This document shows, one piece after another, positions 43,080 to 57,100 of a stretch of DNA of 64,000 bases. The notes under the pieces were generated by a model. The model searched no databases and was not told the origin of the DNA. It saw only the letters and a list, made by a program, of their open reading frames with translations. Origin of the DNA: Nothopassalora personata (lineage: Eukaryota > Ascomycota > Dothideomycetes > Mycosphaerellales > Mycosphaerellaceae); NCBI GenBank assembly GCA_033816765.1, contig CM066290.1, positions 1,612,001-1,676,000 on the forward strand. Direction: 5' to 3'. Made by a program: the position numbers and the translations under genes. The number at the start of each line of letters is the position of its first letter. Position 1 is the stretch's first letter.

Positions 43080-46000
43080 AGTCTACTAGACCGTTTTTTG
43101 TACTCCTAGAGCCTTTACTAACAGTTTCGTAGGTTTTGTTTTAGTTCCTAGGTATTTTCTAATTCGTCGTATCCTTTCTACTTAATAAGGTATCGCTAAC
43201 CTTTCTTATCTAGGATTTTTTCGACTTTAAATTGGTTTTCTGCTTCCGGCTCGAAATAGAAGCTCTCCCAGTAGGGTGTTTCGGCGTCTACGGGTTCTAA
43301 CTTAGAGATATAGAAGACTAGGTAGATTTTAGCGTCTAGTAGTAGTCGTAGTCGATAGTTGACTAGTCCTACGACTTTATCGATTAAAAATGGTCCGACC
43401 TTAACGTGATCTAGTTTCTTAGTCTATCTTCTTGTTCTTAAGTTTTTTATAAGGAGATAGACCTTATCCCCCTCTTTTAGTAGAGGTGCCATTTTTCTTA
43501 TGTCCTGCCGTTGTTAAGACAGTTTATGTTATATATCTTCGATCGCCTTACGTGTTTCTTTATACACTTCCTTAAGAGTATCCGTCGTCACGATTGCTCT
43601 CTCGGCCTATAGATAGGATCTAGGTGTTCCGAATAGGTTAGGATCTTTACTAAAGTTCGTATAGAATGGCGTCGTTAAAGTTGTCTCCGATTTATAGTTG
43701 TTTAGTGCAATCTACGCTATTAGCAGTAATAAAACATAGTTGTCTTATGCGTAGTTAATATAGTATCGTAGATATTGTTCTAGCGTTTAGTTTATCCTTT
43801 CGGTTTATCCGTCTATCTCCGGATAATATGCTATTAACAGCTTATGTTTAATTCCGATCGTTTCTATAAGCGTCTTCTAGTAGTTCGATGTAAATAACTT
43901 GTCTCTATCCGTTATGAACGCTTAAGGGAATCCGTGGTATCGGATAAGTCTATCTAGTACGAGGTATCCGAGCTGCTCTACATTATATGTTTCCGATGTA
44001 GGAATAAAGCGTACGTATTTTATAAGTCTATTAACTATAACTAGTATTATGTCGTATAGTTGTTTCGTAACTTAGTCTCTTAACGGTAGGAGTTTCGTAA
44101 TAAAGTCTATTATAACTTCGTCCTATAGTTTTACTAGTAGTGTCCTAAACTGTAGGTAACCGTATTTCGCATGTCTCGTAGCCTTATTTCGTTAATAGTG
44201 CACGTATTACTTAATGTAGCGTAGCACCTTTTACCTTATCTATAGGAATAAGAAGCTACGCTATATTAGGTCTATTGTTTTCGAGGTTCTAGGGTGCCTA
44301 TGTGTTAGTCCGTCGTAATATTGTCGTATATATTCTTCTTCTCGATCCTTAGGTACTTAATATTTCCGTTATAATATAGGGAATTGTTCGTCCTTATCGC
44401 CTAGTATCCGTACGATATTATTAAATTCTCTCGTGTTTATACTAAGACTTCCGTCGGGGTTTGTCTTTAATATTTTGTGCTGCACTAGTTCTTTTCCTTC
44501 TATATAGTCGCTTCTTCGGCTTAGCGCGTTGGCGCGGCTATTCTCTCGTCCTAGAGTATATTTAATTTCGAACTTATACTATCCTAGTAGCTCCGACTAG
44601 CGGGCTTACCTTCGGGTAAGTTCCTTCGTCGTCGTGAAGTACGTAAGATTCTTATAGTTAGAAAGAATCGTTAACTTCGGTAGGCCCTCGATATATACTC
44701 TCTAATGTTATATAGTAGCAATAATAGCTAGAAGCTCTTTATTATAGATATCGTAGTTCTATTCCGCTATAGTCATTTTCCGGGAGTAATAGGCTACTAG
44801 GTGTCTCTACCTATCGTGTTGTCACCGTACCGGCGCCCATCATTCACTTGGACCCGCGCGCACGTGCGTGGATCCCGCGCGCGCCGCTGACTAAGCCGGC
44901 CCGAGGGCTTGGCGCGTGTATATCTACCTCGCGCCCTCCGCGCCTCTCTTAGATAGACCGTCTATTCGACTTGTACCTTATCCGACCACGTGCTTGCACC
45001 TGCTTGTGACACGTGTGTCTATATTAGACACGCGCCTATTACTATATTAGACGCATCGGTCTCGATGTAGACTTCCTTACTACTATCGAATAGTCGAAGC
45101 GTAGGGGCTAAAGCGCATTATTCTTTAAGTTTCTTAAATGCTTTAATCTGTTCTTTCCCCTATTTCTAAGTAACGTCTTTCCTCGTAAGTATCGTTATTA
45201 GTGCCGCTATCTTTACGTAGTCCTTAATAAATTTCTAGTTATAGTTCGCTAGTCTAAGGAATGATTGTACGTCCTTAACTATCTTTAGTTCTAGCTATTC
45301 TCTAATTAACTATGTCTTCGTAGGGTCGATCGTTATCCCTATAGTACTAATAATAAAACCTAAGAATTTAACTTCTTTCTTATAGAATTCGCATTTCTCG
45401 GGTGCCGTCTTAAATCCTAATTGCGTGAGTCGTTCGAAGACGTCCTAGACTTGTCTTATGTGTTCCTATAGGGATCCTTTCGTGTAGACTAGTATGTCGT
45501 CTATGTACGCGATAACGTATACGTCGAGTAGGTCTCTAAGTGTCTCGTTAACAAGGTCCTAGCAGGATACGGGTGCGTTAGTTAATCCTATTAGCATAAC
45601 TAAGAATTCGTAGAGTCCGTATCTTATTCTAAAAGCGGTTTTCTATTCTTCTCCTTCTACTATCCGTATAGCGTAGAAGGCATCTCGTAGGTTAATCTTC
45701 GTATACTAGTCTAATCCGGTTAATCTGTCTTATGCTTCTTCGATGTTAGGTAGCGGGTATCGGTTCTTAATCGTAATCTCGTTTAACTTCCTATAGTCTT
45801 GTACGAGTCGTAACTTCCCGTTTGCTTTTAGAACGAATATGTATAGAGTTCCTATACTCGAGGTAGATCTTCTTATCTATCCTTTAGCTAGCTTCTCCTT
45901 TAGCTATTCTCGTAGGGTCTATAGCTCTTTCTTAGACATTTAATATAGGGGTCCCTATAGAGGCTCTTTCCCTAGCTAAATGTTTATCTTATAATCCTAT

Positions 46001-47300
46001 AGTTAATACTTAGGTAAGGCATCCTTACCTCTTTCCTCTTTAAAGAGTCGCGACTACTTACGATACTCCTTAGGAATACTTAACTCTAAGATGTTAGTAT
46101 TCTTCGATAGTACGTTACTCCTATTACTACTAGTAACTTCGTAACCCGGCGGCCCTACGCTAGTGTCTATCCCGGTCGAAGGTGGTTCTTAATTCCTTCT
46201 ATTCGGCGTAAGCTATATTTTGTTTAGCTGTTTCCTTACCTTATCTACTAGTGAACGCTACTACTACGTAGGCTGAATGTCGATAATGCAATCGCATTCC
46301 CTAAATGTAAGTACTCCTCTTCTCTAGTCGATTACTAGATTGTACTTTCTTAACTAAGGCATACCTAATACTATGTTATAACTAGCTATATTAGTAACAT
46401 CTAAGGTAATATTCTCGTAGTGCTATTAGATAGCTAGTAGCAATAGTGTCGTCTCCTATTCTACGCTAGGTAACGATAATCCGTTTACCGCGATTAACTC
46501 GTAACCCTATTCTTCTTTAGGGTAGCTAACCCGTTTCTTCTTATAAAAGACTCGGAGATAAAATTCCCCGCTACTCCTAAGTCGATTATAACACTAGTCT
46601 TGTGTCCGTTAACGATTGCTTATGTCTAGAAAACTGTGTTTAATGTCGATGCGTAAGCCTAAGTATTATATAACTCCCTCCGGTCGCTTATTCCTAGGGA
46701 GCTAATCCTTTTCCCGAATAGTATGTAGTTCGCTATACTTCGTGCCTAGAGGCTTCGGCTAGAACCTGTAGCCCGTTACCCTATGTCTATACTTATAATT
46801 TATTGCGTTCCTAGATCTTCTACGATTCTAAGTAGAGAGCCCGTACATACTATACTACTGTTCGTAGTTCGTTTAAGACGAAAGTTCCTACCGGTGTTAG
46901 GTATCCGGTGTCCGTTATTCGGCTTTCTATAGGTAGTCGTTCGATAACCGCTTTAGCTAAGTTCTTAGTATTGTTTATAGTTAGGTAGCCCTATACTATG
47001 CCCCTTATTATGTCGAGTGTCTTATCGAATTCGTTAGGGTTTAGGTATCGTTTCCCTAAGAACTTTAGTAGGAATTCCTCGTGTCTTCGTTAGAGATAGA
47101 TAATTAACTCGTAGAGTTTCTTTAGCGTATCTACCGTAAATGTGTATACTTCGTTTTCGTCGTCGGTGTCGCTCTCTGCTTCTTCGGATAAGTCCTCGCT
47201 TAACTCCTCTAGTACGTAATCTTCTTCGATAGTATCTAGTTCGTTTATTCATTGTTCTAGTGCTAGTGACTAGCGTCCGTCCTATTCTAGATCCTAGTTT
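43080..47300 (-). pseudogene. pol of T7, RIP-damaged
   Basis: Minus-strand reading shows protease VIIDxGVAGN near 46590, reverse transcriptase YIDD at 45507-45496 with AYIDDILVY context, and RNase H around 45080, where a solo LTR-like unit (44820-45011) interrupts. Integrase follows around 43500-44300. Saturated with TAG/TAA. Confidence 0.85.
44820..45011. mobile_element. 192-bp solo LTR-like insertion
   Basis: TGTCACCG...TTGTGACA with a CGTGT duplication at 44815-44819 and 45012-45016. Comparison with T11 (55790) shows a clean insertion into RNase H. GC-rich and mostly not RIP-damaged, so younger than its host. No relative elsewhere in the window. Confidence 0.8.
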
Positions 47301-48715
47301 TCTTTATTGTCGTTATCGAAGTAAGATTCGTCTATGTCTACTTCTTAGAGCTTGTTTTGTCCGTGCTAAGCTCCTAGGGTTCCTACTAGTTGTCGTAGCT
47401 AGTACCCTACGCCTAACTTAGCGTCGTAGTAGGTTTAACACGAGTCCTAGTAACAGAATCGCTAATAAAGGCTTCCGTAACCGTGTCGAGATTCTTTCTT
47501 AACTTCGTAGTTAACTCCTCGTGCTATTATGCTAAACAGTCTAATAGTCTTTAGCTATTAGTTATTCGGTAGTAGTGTATGTTATCGAATATAGTATCCT
47601 CCTCGTCCTTATAAGGGGTCTAGGAGAGGCGTCGTAACCCGGTTACTATCCTTCTCCTCTACTCTCTAGGTATAGTTAAATTGTCGGGGTCTAATACTAC
47701 TCCTAGATTTGCCTACCTTTAGTTGTATTATAATAAACTGCTCGCGGCGCACTATATTTTTACCGCGGCAATCCCGTGCTATGTAACCTTCCTTACTATA
47801 GGTATAGTATATAAGTTTTCCTTTTCCTTTAAAGGGCTTTCCGTAGCCCCTACTCTTATTAATCCTCCGTCCTCGTTAGGTAACGTCTAGTTCCATTAGC
47901 TGTGGTCTATAGTAGGGTTAGCTTTATCGTGAGAATTCTCCCTTCGTAACGTATCCTCCTAAGGGTCTACGATCCGGAGCGTATCCTACTATACCTCCTA
48001 CTTTAGAGTCGTATTTCTTTTCCTAGTGTCGTTCCTAGAGCTAGTTATCGATGTTAATCGACGCCTTTATTAGCTCTTCGAGGTTAGTAATCTATCCCCC
48101 GTGTCTTATTAACTCGTCCTTAAGGGAGTCCTTAAGTCTACGTCGGAACATAGTTATTAACGCCGTCTAGTCCTATCTAGTAATTTGTCCGTATTCCTCG
48201 AATTTGGCGGCATACTCTAAAGTAGACGTCTTCTATTTTAGGTGTTAAATGATTCGTATAGCCTATTAGACTTCGTTCGAGGTTCTAAAGATTAATTTTA
48301 TCTTTTCTTTAAAGAGAGTATAGCTCCTAAACATTCCGGTAGGGTCTTATCGTCCTATACCTTTAAGGTATTCCTTAAGGTAAGGTTTAATCTAGTTCTA
48401 CGCACTTCCGTAAAGGTACGTAATAGCGAAGATAGTTCTTTTATTAGCATCGACTAGGTTAAACATAAGATACATATCTATCTAATTAATCTAGTCGTCG
48501 AACTTAGCTCTATCTCTATAGAAGAGGTCTAGCTTAGTAGCCTTAACGTCGTTCTTCCTTAGAGTAGGCTCGTTATCGTTATTAGACTTATCGTCCTTCG
48601 TAGTAGTCTATTGTAGTAGCGCACGGCGGATGCTTCCTACTTCGCTAGGGGCGGGTGTTCCCCTACTAGCTACTTAAGTAGCGCTTATCCTAAGGGCGTT
48701 TAAAGTATTATTGTC
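47301..48715 (-). pseudogene. gag and leader of T7, RIP-damaged
   Basis: The minus strand carries a knuckle reading YTYSKEGYIARDC near 47825-47765 (from CX2CX4HX4C) after a Gag-like stretch. Limits are approximate. Confidence 0.65.
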
Positions 48716-49138
48716 TCGTTCTAGGGCTAGTCTTAAAGGAGAGATAAGTCAAGTCACGTGGCGGTATTCTTTAGAGAGGCTAAAGTAAGCTAAGCGAAGA
48801 TAAATAATAGGAATAAGAGTTATATTCCAATTAGTAAGATAGTAACATGAGTTAAACGCATTAGAACTATAAGGGTTTCTTAGCGTTCCTAAATATAAAG
48901 GAGGCTCGTATGCTATCCGGTGTTAGGCGTCCGTCTATCTATTCGACCGGTCGCCTAGTTGTGTAGTCGTGTACGTCTATACGCTACTTCTACGGTCGTG
49001 TTCGACTATGCACTAAGCGCGGAGTCGTGTACGTAACCCGAACGTAGGGTCCCTTCCTCTTCCTAGCGATTAGTTCTTATCTTCTAATTCTTCCACCCTA
49101 TGCTACGTCCTACACCGTCCTTTATCCGAACCGTAACA
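48716..49138 (-). repeat. 5' LTR of T7
   Basis: 423 bp, first bases TATTATTG (RIP from TGTTATTG). Slightly less mutated than the left copy (keeps CACGTG near 48756). Confidence 0.85.
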
Positions 49139-49594
49139 AAACCGTAATTTTAACCTTATAAACTAGATGCTAATACGCTACCGGGTGTACACTTAACACC
49201 CCCCCTTATTAACTACTAAAATAATGTCTACTAACTACCCTATGTAGGCCTATCCGAGTTGTAGTAGTATGGAGCGGTGCTTACGTAAGCAGGGTATTTA
49301 CCGGTCCCGGGACCGGGAAATCAGGTCACGTAACGAGTAGCGTAGTAGCTAGATAAAACAAGAGGATTAGCGGACCCTAAACCCCTATGCCCTCTACTCG
49401 AGAGGTATGAATTGAATTGTTGCCTTAATGCTACGCTTATAATCCTTAGCTACGCAGTATATATATCTTAATAGCTATACTAGGTCCTACTAGCTTACCT
49501 AAATGTCCAATTAAACCTAAATGAAATTAGGGCAAGTTAGACCTAAGGGACCCCCTCTAAACCTAAGATTAATACAACCCATTAGTCGTTAATA
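49139..49594 (-). mobile_element. T2, right piece: leader and 5' LTR (LTR 49222-49594)
   Basis: Reverse complement of the T4/T6 LTR and leader start, palindrome core at 49301-49316. It is followed by CTAT (49595-49598), the likely 4-base duplication at its insertion into T9. The other copy is outside the window. Confidence 0.85.
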
Positions 49595-52000
49595 CTATGT
49601 CGACGATATCCTTATCTATATAAAAGGGACACTCTAGTAGCATATACGACAAGTCTAGGACGTACTCGAGCGACTATCTAAAATAGGTTTCCGGACGGTA
49701 CCGAAGAAATGCGAGTTCTATAAGAAAGAAGTTAAATTCTTAGGATTTATTATTAGCACGACTAGAATCTAGATCGACTTAGCTAAGACATAGTCCATTA
49801 GAGAATAGCTAGAGCTAACATGTGTTAAGGACGTACAATTATTCCTTAGCCTCGCTAACTATAACCGGAAATTTATTAAGGACTATTCGAAGACGTCGAT
49901 ACCTATAACGATACTTACGAAAAAGGATGCTAAATAGACATAGGGCAGCGTACAGCAACTAGCATTCGAACGACTAAAGGAATAATGCGCCTTAGTTGTT
50001 AAGGGGATGTCGCAATGTATAGCACGCCCACGACCTGCCAGTCGTAGATGAACTAATTCTTGCCTTTTGTTCAAGACGCATCGCGCGTCGCAAGGTGTAC
50101 TCATGCGTGTCACGTGCGGCTTGGCAGCCGGTCGCGACCGCATGTCACATGCAAGGCCACATGTAGGGGTTAGCCACTGGGCTGCCCCTTACATTAGTAC
50201 TAACGCTTCGATTATTTAACGGTACGAAGGAAGTCTAAATCGAAACGGACGCATCGGATATAGCTATCGGAGTATGCCTTACGTAGGAGTATAATAGGAA
50301 ACGGTACCTAGTAGCCTACTACTTAAGGAAACTATTACCCGCGGAACAAAACTACGACATCTATAATAAGGAGCTTCTCGCTATTGTCGCTATAATATAG
50401 TACTAGAGAATATATGCGGAAGGAGTATCTAGGCTAATAATTCTTTCTAATTATAAGAATCTTACTTACTTCACTACGACTAAACTGCTAATAAGAAGAC
50501 AGTGCCGCTAGTCGGAACTGCTCGGTTAGTACAAGTTTGAAATCCGCTATACACCTAGTAAAGACAATAGTAGGGCCGACGTACTAAGCCGAAGAAGCGA
50601 CTATATAGAAGGAAAAGAACTAGTACGACAATAAATACTAAAGGCGAATCCTAATAGAAGCCTTAGTACTAACATAAAGGAGTTTAATAACATAGTACGT
50701 GTTCTTTAAGATATAGAAGAACAATTCCTAATAGCATAGGGGAAATACTAGGTACCGAAGGACCGAGAAGAAGAATGTATACGACAATATTACGACGAAC
50801 TAACCTACGGGCACCCCGGAACATCTAAGATAGTAGAACTTATTTAGAGGAGCTTCGCATTCCCGTAGTTACGATAGAAAGTACTACGATACATTAAATG
50901 ATACGAATACTATTAGAAAAACAAAGCCGTAAGACACGCGAAATACGGCGAGATACAATTCCGGACACTACTAACTAGCCTATAGGATAAGGTTACGATA
51001 GACTTTATTACTAAGTTACTAACATCTTAGGATTAAACCATAGGACAATAACATAACATAATATTAGTTATAGTAGACCGACTTATAAAATACGTATACT
51101 TCATTCCTACATCTAAAACGTATAATGTAGAGCAACTCGGACACCTCGTACTCGATCGACTCGTACGATACTATAGATTCCTAAAGGTCTTTATTATAGA
51201 CAGAGACAAGTTATTTACATCTAACTACTAGAAAATCTTAGTTTCTACGATCGGAATCAAACATAAGCTATCTACTACCTACTATCCGTAAACTAATAGG
51301 TAAATAGAAAGAATAAATTAAACCCTAGAATAATATCTACGACACTATATTAACTATGTATAGGACAATTAGGTTACACTCCTACCTATAGTATAGTTAG
51401 TACTAAATAACTACAAGTCCAAAACAACGGGCGAAACATCTTTCTTCGTAAACTACGGTAAGCATCCAAACCTATTTAGCGAAGAAGGATTACATCTATA
51501 AGCTAAAAGGGTAATCGTAACTATAGAGGCGATGAAAACCATCTACGAAAACTTAATACGAAGGGTTAAGAGTAACTAAAATAAAACTACGACACTATAT
51601 AATAAGAAACGACAAATAGCACCTTAGCTTAAGAAGGGGGATAAGGTCTATCTCCTTACGAAGAACCTTAAAATAAGAAGAAAGACTAAGAAACTAGATT
51701 AGGTAAAAGTCGGACTATTTCTCGTTAAAGAAACAAGAGGACCCGTTAACTACCGACTACGGCTACTAAAGGATGCAAAGATCTACCTAGTGTTCTATAT
51801 ATTACTATTAGAACCTACCGACGCCAAAACACCTTATTAGGAAACATTCCATTTTAAACCGGAATTAGAAAACGAATTCGAGGTCGAAAAGATACTAAAT
51901 AGGAAGGGTTAGTGATACCTTATTAAGTAGAAAGGTTACGATGATTTAGAAAATACCTAGGAACTAAAGGCGAACCTTACGAATTGCCGCTAGCTACTAG
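49595..52000 (+). pseudogene. pol of T9, 3' half, RIP-damaged
   Basis: Begins at YVDD of reverse transcriptase (49596-49607), then RNase H IETDASDIAIGVCL near 50230, integrase 50800-51500, and a chromodomain near 51880-51960 (EFEVEKILNRKG, then YLIK and GYDDLENT). The upstream half was separated by insertion of T2 and lies left of the window. A solo LTR interrupts at 49997-50193. Confidence 0.85.
49997..50193 (-). repeat. Undamaged solo LTR of the T3 family
   Basis: 197 bp, reverse complement of the T3 LTR without RIP changes, flanked by TTAGT at 49992-49996 and 50194-50198. It shows what the T3 LTRs looked like before mutation. Confidence 0.92.
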
Positions 52001-52189
52001 AAGATTTCTACTACCGCTAAGTAGCGGAAGCGCGCCGTTAATAGGTTCCGCTACTACACTATTAAGAAAACCCTAGAACCTATTATCGGCGAAACTATCT
52101 ATAGCGCTCCGAGTTAGAGGACTTAGAGCAAGACCGGGATTAGGTATAGGTTCTAGTAGCAAGCCCTACGCTACTAGCTCCTGATCCGC

Positions 52190-52600
52190 CGCTTCCTCCT
52201 CCTCGATCTCTCGCTCCTCGAGAGTACGACCCTCCTCTACCTTACGGTTAACAGTATTAAGTTGCTTCTAAAGACGTATCTCCTTCGTATACGCCTCTAT
52301 TATTTTCGCTAAGGCCTCCGAAAGAGCCTCCTTCGCACGATCGAGATCGGCTAATAACTTCTTTCGCTAATCCCCGAGCTTTTTCCACTCTACCTTAGTT
52401 ACCTTCGTATTGCACCGCGCTACGTTACTAAGATAGTAATAAGAACACTTTCCGGACGAGATATGCATACGGTACACTAGGTTGTTCTTCGTATACCGAG
52501 AACAAGGCTTTATAACTTCTTCTCCGAGGCGATAGACGCGGTTTACACGGTTCTTTCGTTTTTAAGTAGATAACGCGTCTAAGGGTAAGATAAGAGTAGG
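52190..52600 (-). pseudogene. Antisense zinc-cluster/coiled-coil ORF of T9, RIP-damaged
   Basis: The minus strand reads PCSRYTKNNLVY, then GKCSYYYLSNVARCN, consistent with two Cys half-sites with some Cys turned to Tyr. A long charged helix follows (EWKKLGD, KKLLADLDRAKEALSEALAK and on). It lies between pol and the LTR at 52692, opposite to pol. Confidence 0.65.
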
Positions 52601-52691
52601 AAGAAGGGAAGACATCCTTACCTACGGACGAAGTAGGAGACATTAAGGTTATAACTAGTCTCGGGACGAGACTAGGCCGGAAGGGGGATAG

Positions 52692-53097
52692 TATTACGGT
52701 CTAAGCGCGATAGGCCTAAGGCTCCCCCGCACTAGCACGTAACGACATTAGGATCCGTATCTCGTAACATAGATCCCCTATATAGAGGATCTGTCGCTCC
52801 CTCGATAGATACTATAGACCCTCCGGATCTGTAGGATCTATAGGTAGACACTATAGATCTAGATAATATATCCCTTTATATTTAGGAACGTAGCGAAATG
52901 CCCTATAGCTTTCGAAGCGTTTAACTTACTATTTAATCTTACTGTTTAGAATACAACCTTACCTAACCGCTGCCTCGCTACTGCTTTATACTGCTCTCCC
53001 TCCTACTCCTACTCGACGAGAACAAATCTCGATCGAACGAAGGTTACCTAACTTATTAGTCGACTTAGTAAGATTATAGGTTTAACTAAACCTAATA
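52692..53097 (+). repeat. LTR shared by T9 (3') and T11 (5')
   Basis: 406 bp, TATTACGG...CCTAATA (RIP from TG...CA). A purine tract (GAAGGGGGATAG) precedes it, as before a 3' LTR, yet gag of T11 follows directly, so it serves both bodies. Confidence 0.75.
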
Positions 53098-53099
53098 GT

Positions 53100-54170
53100 T
53101 AGATCTCGAGGAGATACTAACTATACTCGGAGAGTAGGGGAGAGAGCTAGTAATAGAAGTACGACACCTCTCCTAGACCCCTTAGAAGGATAAGGAGGGT
53201 ACTATAGGTAGTAAATAGTAGACATTCTATTTAATACAAAGAACTAACTATAATAGTTCAATATAATAGTACGAAGAGTCGACTACGAGATTGAATCCAA
53301 ATCTCGAAATAGTTATAGAAGCCTTTATTAGCGATTCTATTACTAAAACTCGTATTAAGTTTACTACGCCGCGAAATTAGGCATAGGGTATTAGCCTTAG
53401 TAACTAAGAGGAACCCTAGGAGTAATATATAGGTAAAGCGCTACGCTCCGAGAAGTAGACATCGACGAATCCTACTTTAACAATAATAGAAGCAATAGAG
53501 AAAACTAAGACCTAGGATAGAACGGATCGTAGTTACCGGAACTATAGGAAGAAAGTTAAGAAACTATCGGGCTAGATACTATCGAGGAAGATTAGGATCC
53601 GGAAGAATTAAGTAAAGAAGATTCCTCTAAAGGAGAAGAGAGCGATACTAACGATAATAATAAATAACTAACCTTTACGATTAATACACCTAAGAAATTA
53701 TATAATATAATCGTACACCTATAAAGAAGGCACGAAGAATTCCTACCTAAGATAGGCGGACGAAGAATACTATACCCTATTAAGTTTAATAAGATACTCG
53801 ATAACCTACGAGGTATAGCCTAGGGATACCTACTTATAGAAACAACCGAGAATTTAGTAACCGCTATTATAGAACGACTACCGATAGGGAGCCGAATAAT
53901 AGGAACCGGATACCTTATACTGTTAGGAACATTATATCGAATAAATCACGTAACATAGTATAACACGTACGCGTACTCTACTTAGAAACGTAGAAGATCT
54001 AGGAACGTTACCAAATATAGGTACGGATATAGAAAGGCCCGCGCTAGGTTTAAGCGGAGGCCTCGAGATACGAAGTACGACGTTCTACGTACGAATAGGG
54101 AAAAGGATTAACTCCCTAGAAATAAGCGACCGAAGGAAGTTATACGACATAGAAAAGGCTTAAGTATTAC
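53100..54170 (+). pseudogene. gag region of T11, RIP-damaged
   Basis: Between LTR and protease. Translation is Gag-like in composition (for example KKLYNIIVHLQRRHEEFLP). A knuckle is not clear to me. Limits approximate. Confidence 0.5.
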
Positions 54171-57100
54171 TAACGATAATAGTGTTTCGAACTAAGATTA
54201 TTATTAACGGGTATAAGATAGATACTATAATAGATTCCGGAGTAAGCGGGAACTTTACCTCCGAATTATTTATTATAAGATATAGGATCGCTACCTATAA
54301 GAGAAAGAGGGTTATAAATTAATCGCGGTAGACGGATTATCCTTACCCGGTATAGAGCGCGAGACGATACCGCTACTACTTACTATCTAACGGTACTACG
54401 AGGAAATCATCTTAGATATTACTAACATAGCTAGTTATAACATCGTATTAGGTATACCTTAGTTAAGAAAGTACAATCTAGTTATCGACTAGAGAAGAGG
54501 AGTACTTACATTTAGGGAATGCGATTGCGTTATCGACATTTAGCCTACGTAGTAGTAGCGTTTACTAGTAGATAAGGTAAGAAAATAGCTAAATAAGATA
54601 TAGCTTACGCCGACTAGAAGGATAGAAGAACTACCTTCGACCGGGATAGACACTAGTATAGGGCCGCCGGGTTACGAAGTTACTAGTAGTAATAGAAGTA
54701 ACGTACTATCGAAGGATACTAATATCTTAGAGTTAAGTATTCCTAAGGAGTATCGTAAGTAGTTGCGACTCTTTAAAGAGGAAAGAGGTAAGGATGCCTT
54801 ACCTAAGTACTAACTATAGGATTATAAGATAAATATTTAGCTAGGGAAAGAGCCTCTATAGGGACTCCTATATTAAATGTCTAAGAAAGAGCTATAGACC
54901 CTACGAGAATAGCTAAAGGAGAAGCTAGCTAAAGGATAGATAAGAAGATCTACCTTAAGTATAGGAACTCTATACATATTCGTTCTAAAAGTAAACGGGA
55001 AGTTACGACTCGTATAAGACTATAGGAAGTTAAACGAGATTACTATTAAGAACCAATACCCGCTACCTAATATCGAAGAAGCATAAGATAGATTAACTAG
55101 ATTAGACTAGTACACGAAGATTAATCTACGAGATGCCTTTTACGCTATACGGATAGCGGAAGGAGAAGAATAGAAAACTACTTTTAGAATAAGATACGGA
55201 CTCTACGAATTCTTAGTTATACTAATAGAATTAACTAACGCACCCGTATCCTATTAGGACCTTGTTAACGAGACACTTAGAGACCTACTCGATACATACG
55301 TTATCGCTTACATAGACGATATATTAGTCTATACGAAAGGATCCCTTTAGAATTACATAAAATAAGTCTAGGACGTATTCGAACGACTTACGCGTTTAGG
55401 ATTTAAGACAGCACCTAAGAAATGCGACTTCTATAAGAAAGAAGTTAAATTCTTAGGTTTTATTATTAGTACTATAGGGATAACGATCGACCCTACGAAG
55501 ACATAGTTAATTAGAGAATAGCTAGAAATAAAAACAGTTAAGGACGTATAATTATTCCTTAGACTAGCGAACTACAACCGGAAATTTATTAAGGACTACG
55601 TAAAGACAGCGGCACTAATAACGATACTTACGAGAAAAGACGTTACCTAGGAATAGGGAAAGAACAGATTAAAGCGTTTAAGAAACTTAAGGAACAATAC
55701 GCTTTAGCCCCTACGCTTCGACTATTCGATAGTAGTAAGGAAGTCTATATCGAGACCGATACGTCTAATATAGCAATAGGCGCGTGTCTAACATAGATAC
55801 ACGATAGGTAGAGACACCTAGTAGCCTATTACTCCCGGAAAATAACTATAGCGGAATAGAACTACGATATCTATAATAAAGAGCTTCTAGCTATTGTTAC
55901 TACTATATAACATTAGAGAGTATATGTCGAGGGCCTACTAAAGTTAACGATTCTTTCTAACTATAAGAATCTTACGTACTTTACGACGACGAAAGAACTT
56001 ACCTAAAGGTAAGCCCGCTAGTCGGAGCTACTAGGATAGTATAAGTTCGAAATTAAATATACTCTAGGACGAGAGAATAGCCGCGCCGACGCGCTAAGCT
56101 AAAGAAGCGACTATATAGAAGGAAAAGAACTAGTATAACATAAAGTACTAAAGACGGACCCCGACGGAAGTCTTAGTACTAACACTAGAGAATTCAATAA
56201 TATCGTACGGATATTAGGCGATAAGGACGAACAATTCCCTATATCGTAAGGAAAATACTAAGTACTAAAGGATTAAGAAGAAGAATACATATAACAATAT
56301 TACGACGTACTAATTTATAGACACCCTAGAACTTTAAAGACAATAGACCTAATATAATATAGCTTCTTATTTCTATAAATAAGACTTAAGGTGTTATGAT
56401 ATATTAGATAATATATACACTACTAACGAAACAAGGCTACGAGACATGTAAAATACGGTTACCTACAGTTTAGGACACTACCGACAAAACTATAGGACGA
56501 AGTTATAATAGACTTTATTACGAAACTCCTACCGTTAAGAGACTAAGTTACGAAACAACTATACGACATAATACTAGTTATAGTTAATAGACTTATAAAA
56601 TACGTACACTTCATTCCTACATCGGAAACATATAATGTAGAGTAGCTCGGATACCTCGTACTAGATAGACTTATCCGATACTACGGATTCCCTTAAGCGT
56701 TTATAACGGATAGAGATAAGCTATTTATATCGAACTACTAGAAGACGCTTATAGGAACGATCGGAATTAAACACAAGCTATTAACGGCATATTATCCGGA
56801 GATAGACGGATAAACCGAAAGGATAAACTAAACGCTAGAACAATATCTACGACACTATATTAACTACGTATAGGACAACTAGGTTTTATTACTACTAATA
56901 GCGTAGATTGCACTAAACAACTATAAATTAGAGATAACTTTAACGACACTATTTTATACAAACTTTAGAAAAGATCCTAACCTATTCGAAATACCTAGAT
57001 CCTACCTATAAGCCGAAAGAGCGATCGTAACGACGGACACTCTTAAGGAAGTATATAAAGAAACACGTAAGGCGATCGAAGATATATAACATAGACTATC

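Larger units (their letters stand above)
41812..49138 (-). mobile_element. T7: RIP-damaged gypsy element, minus strand
   Basis: LTRs at 41812-42244 and 48716-49138 (TGTTATTG...CGTAACA), with AAACC duplicated at 41807-41811 and 49139-49143, inserted in the leader of T2. Gene order on the minus strand is gag, protease, RT, RNase H, integrase. A tRNA-like segment and a plus-strand zinc-cluster ORF then lie before the 3' LTR on the left. Confidence 0.9.
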
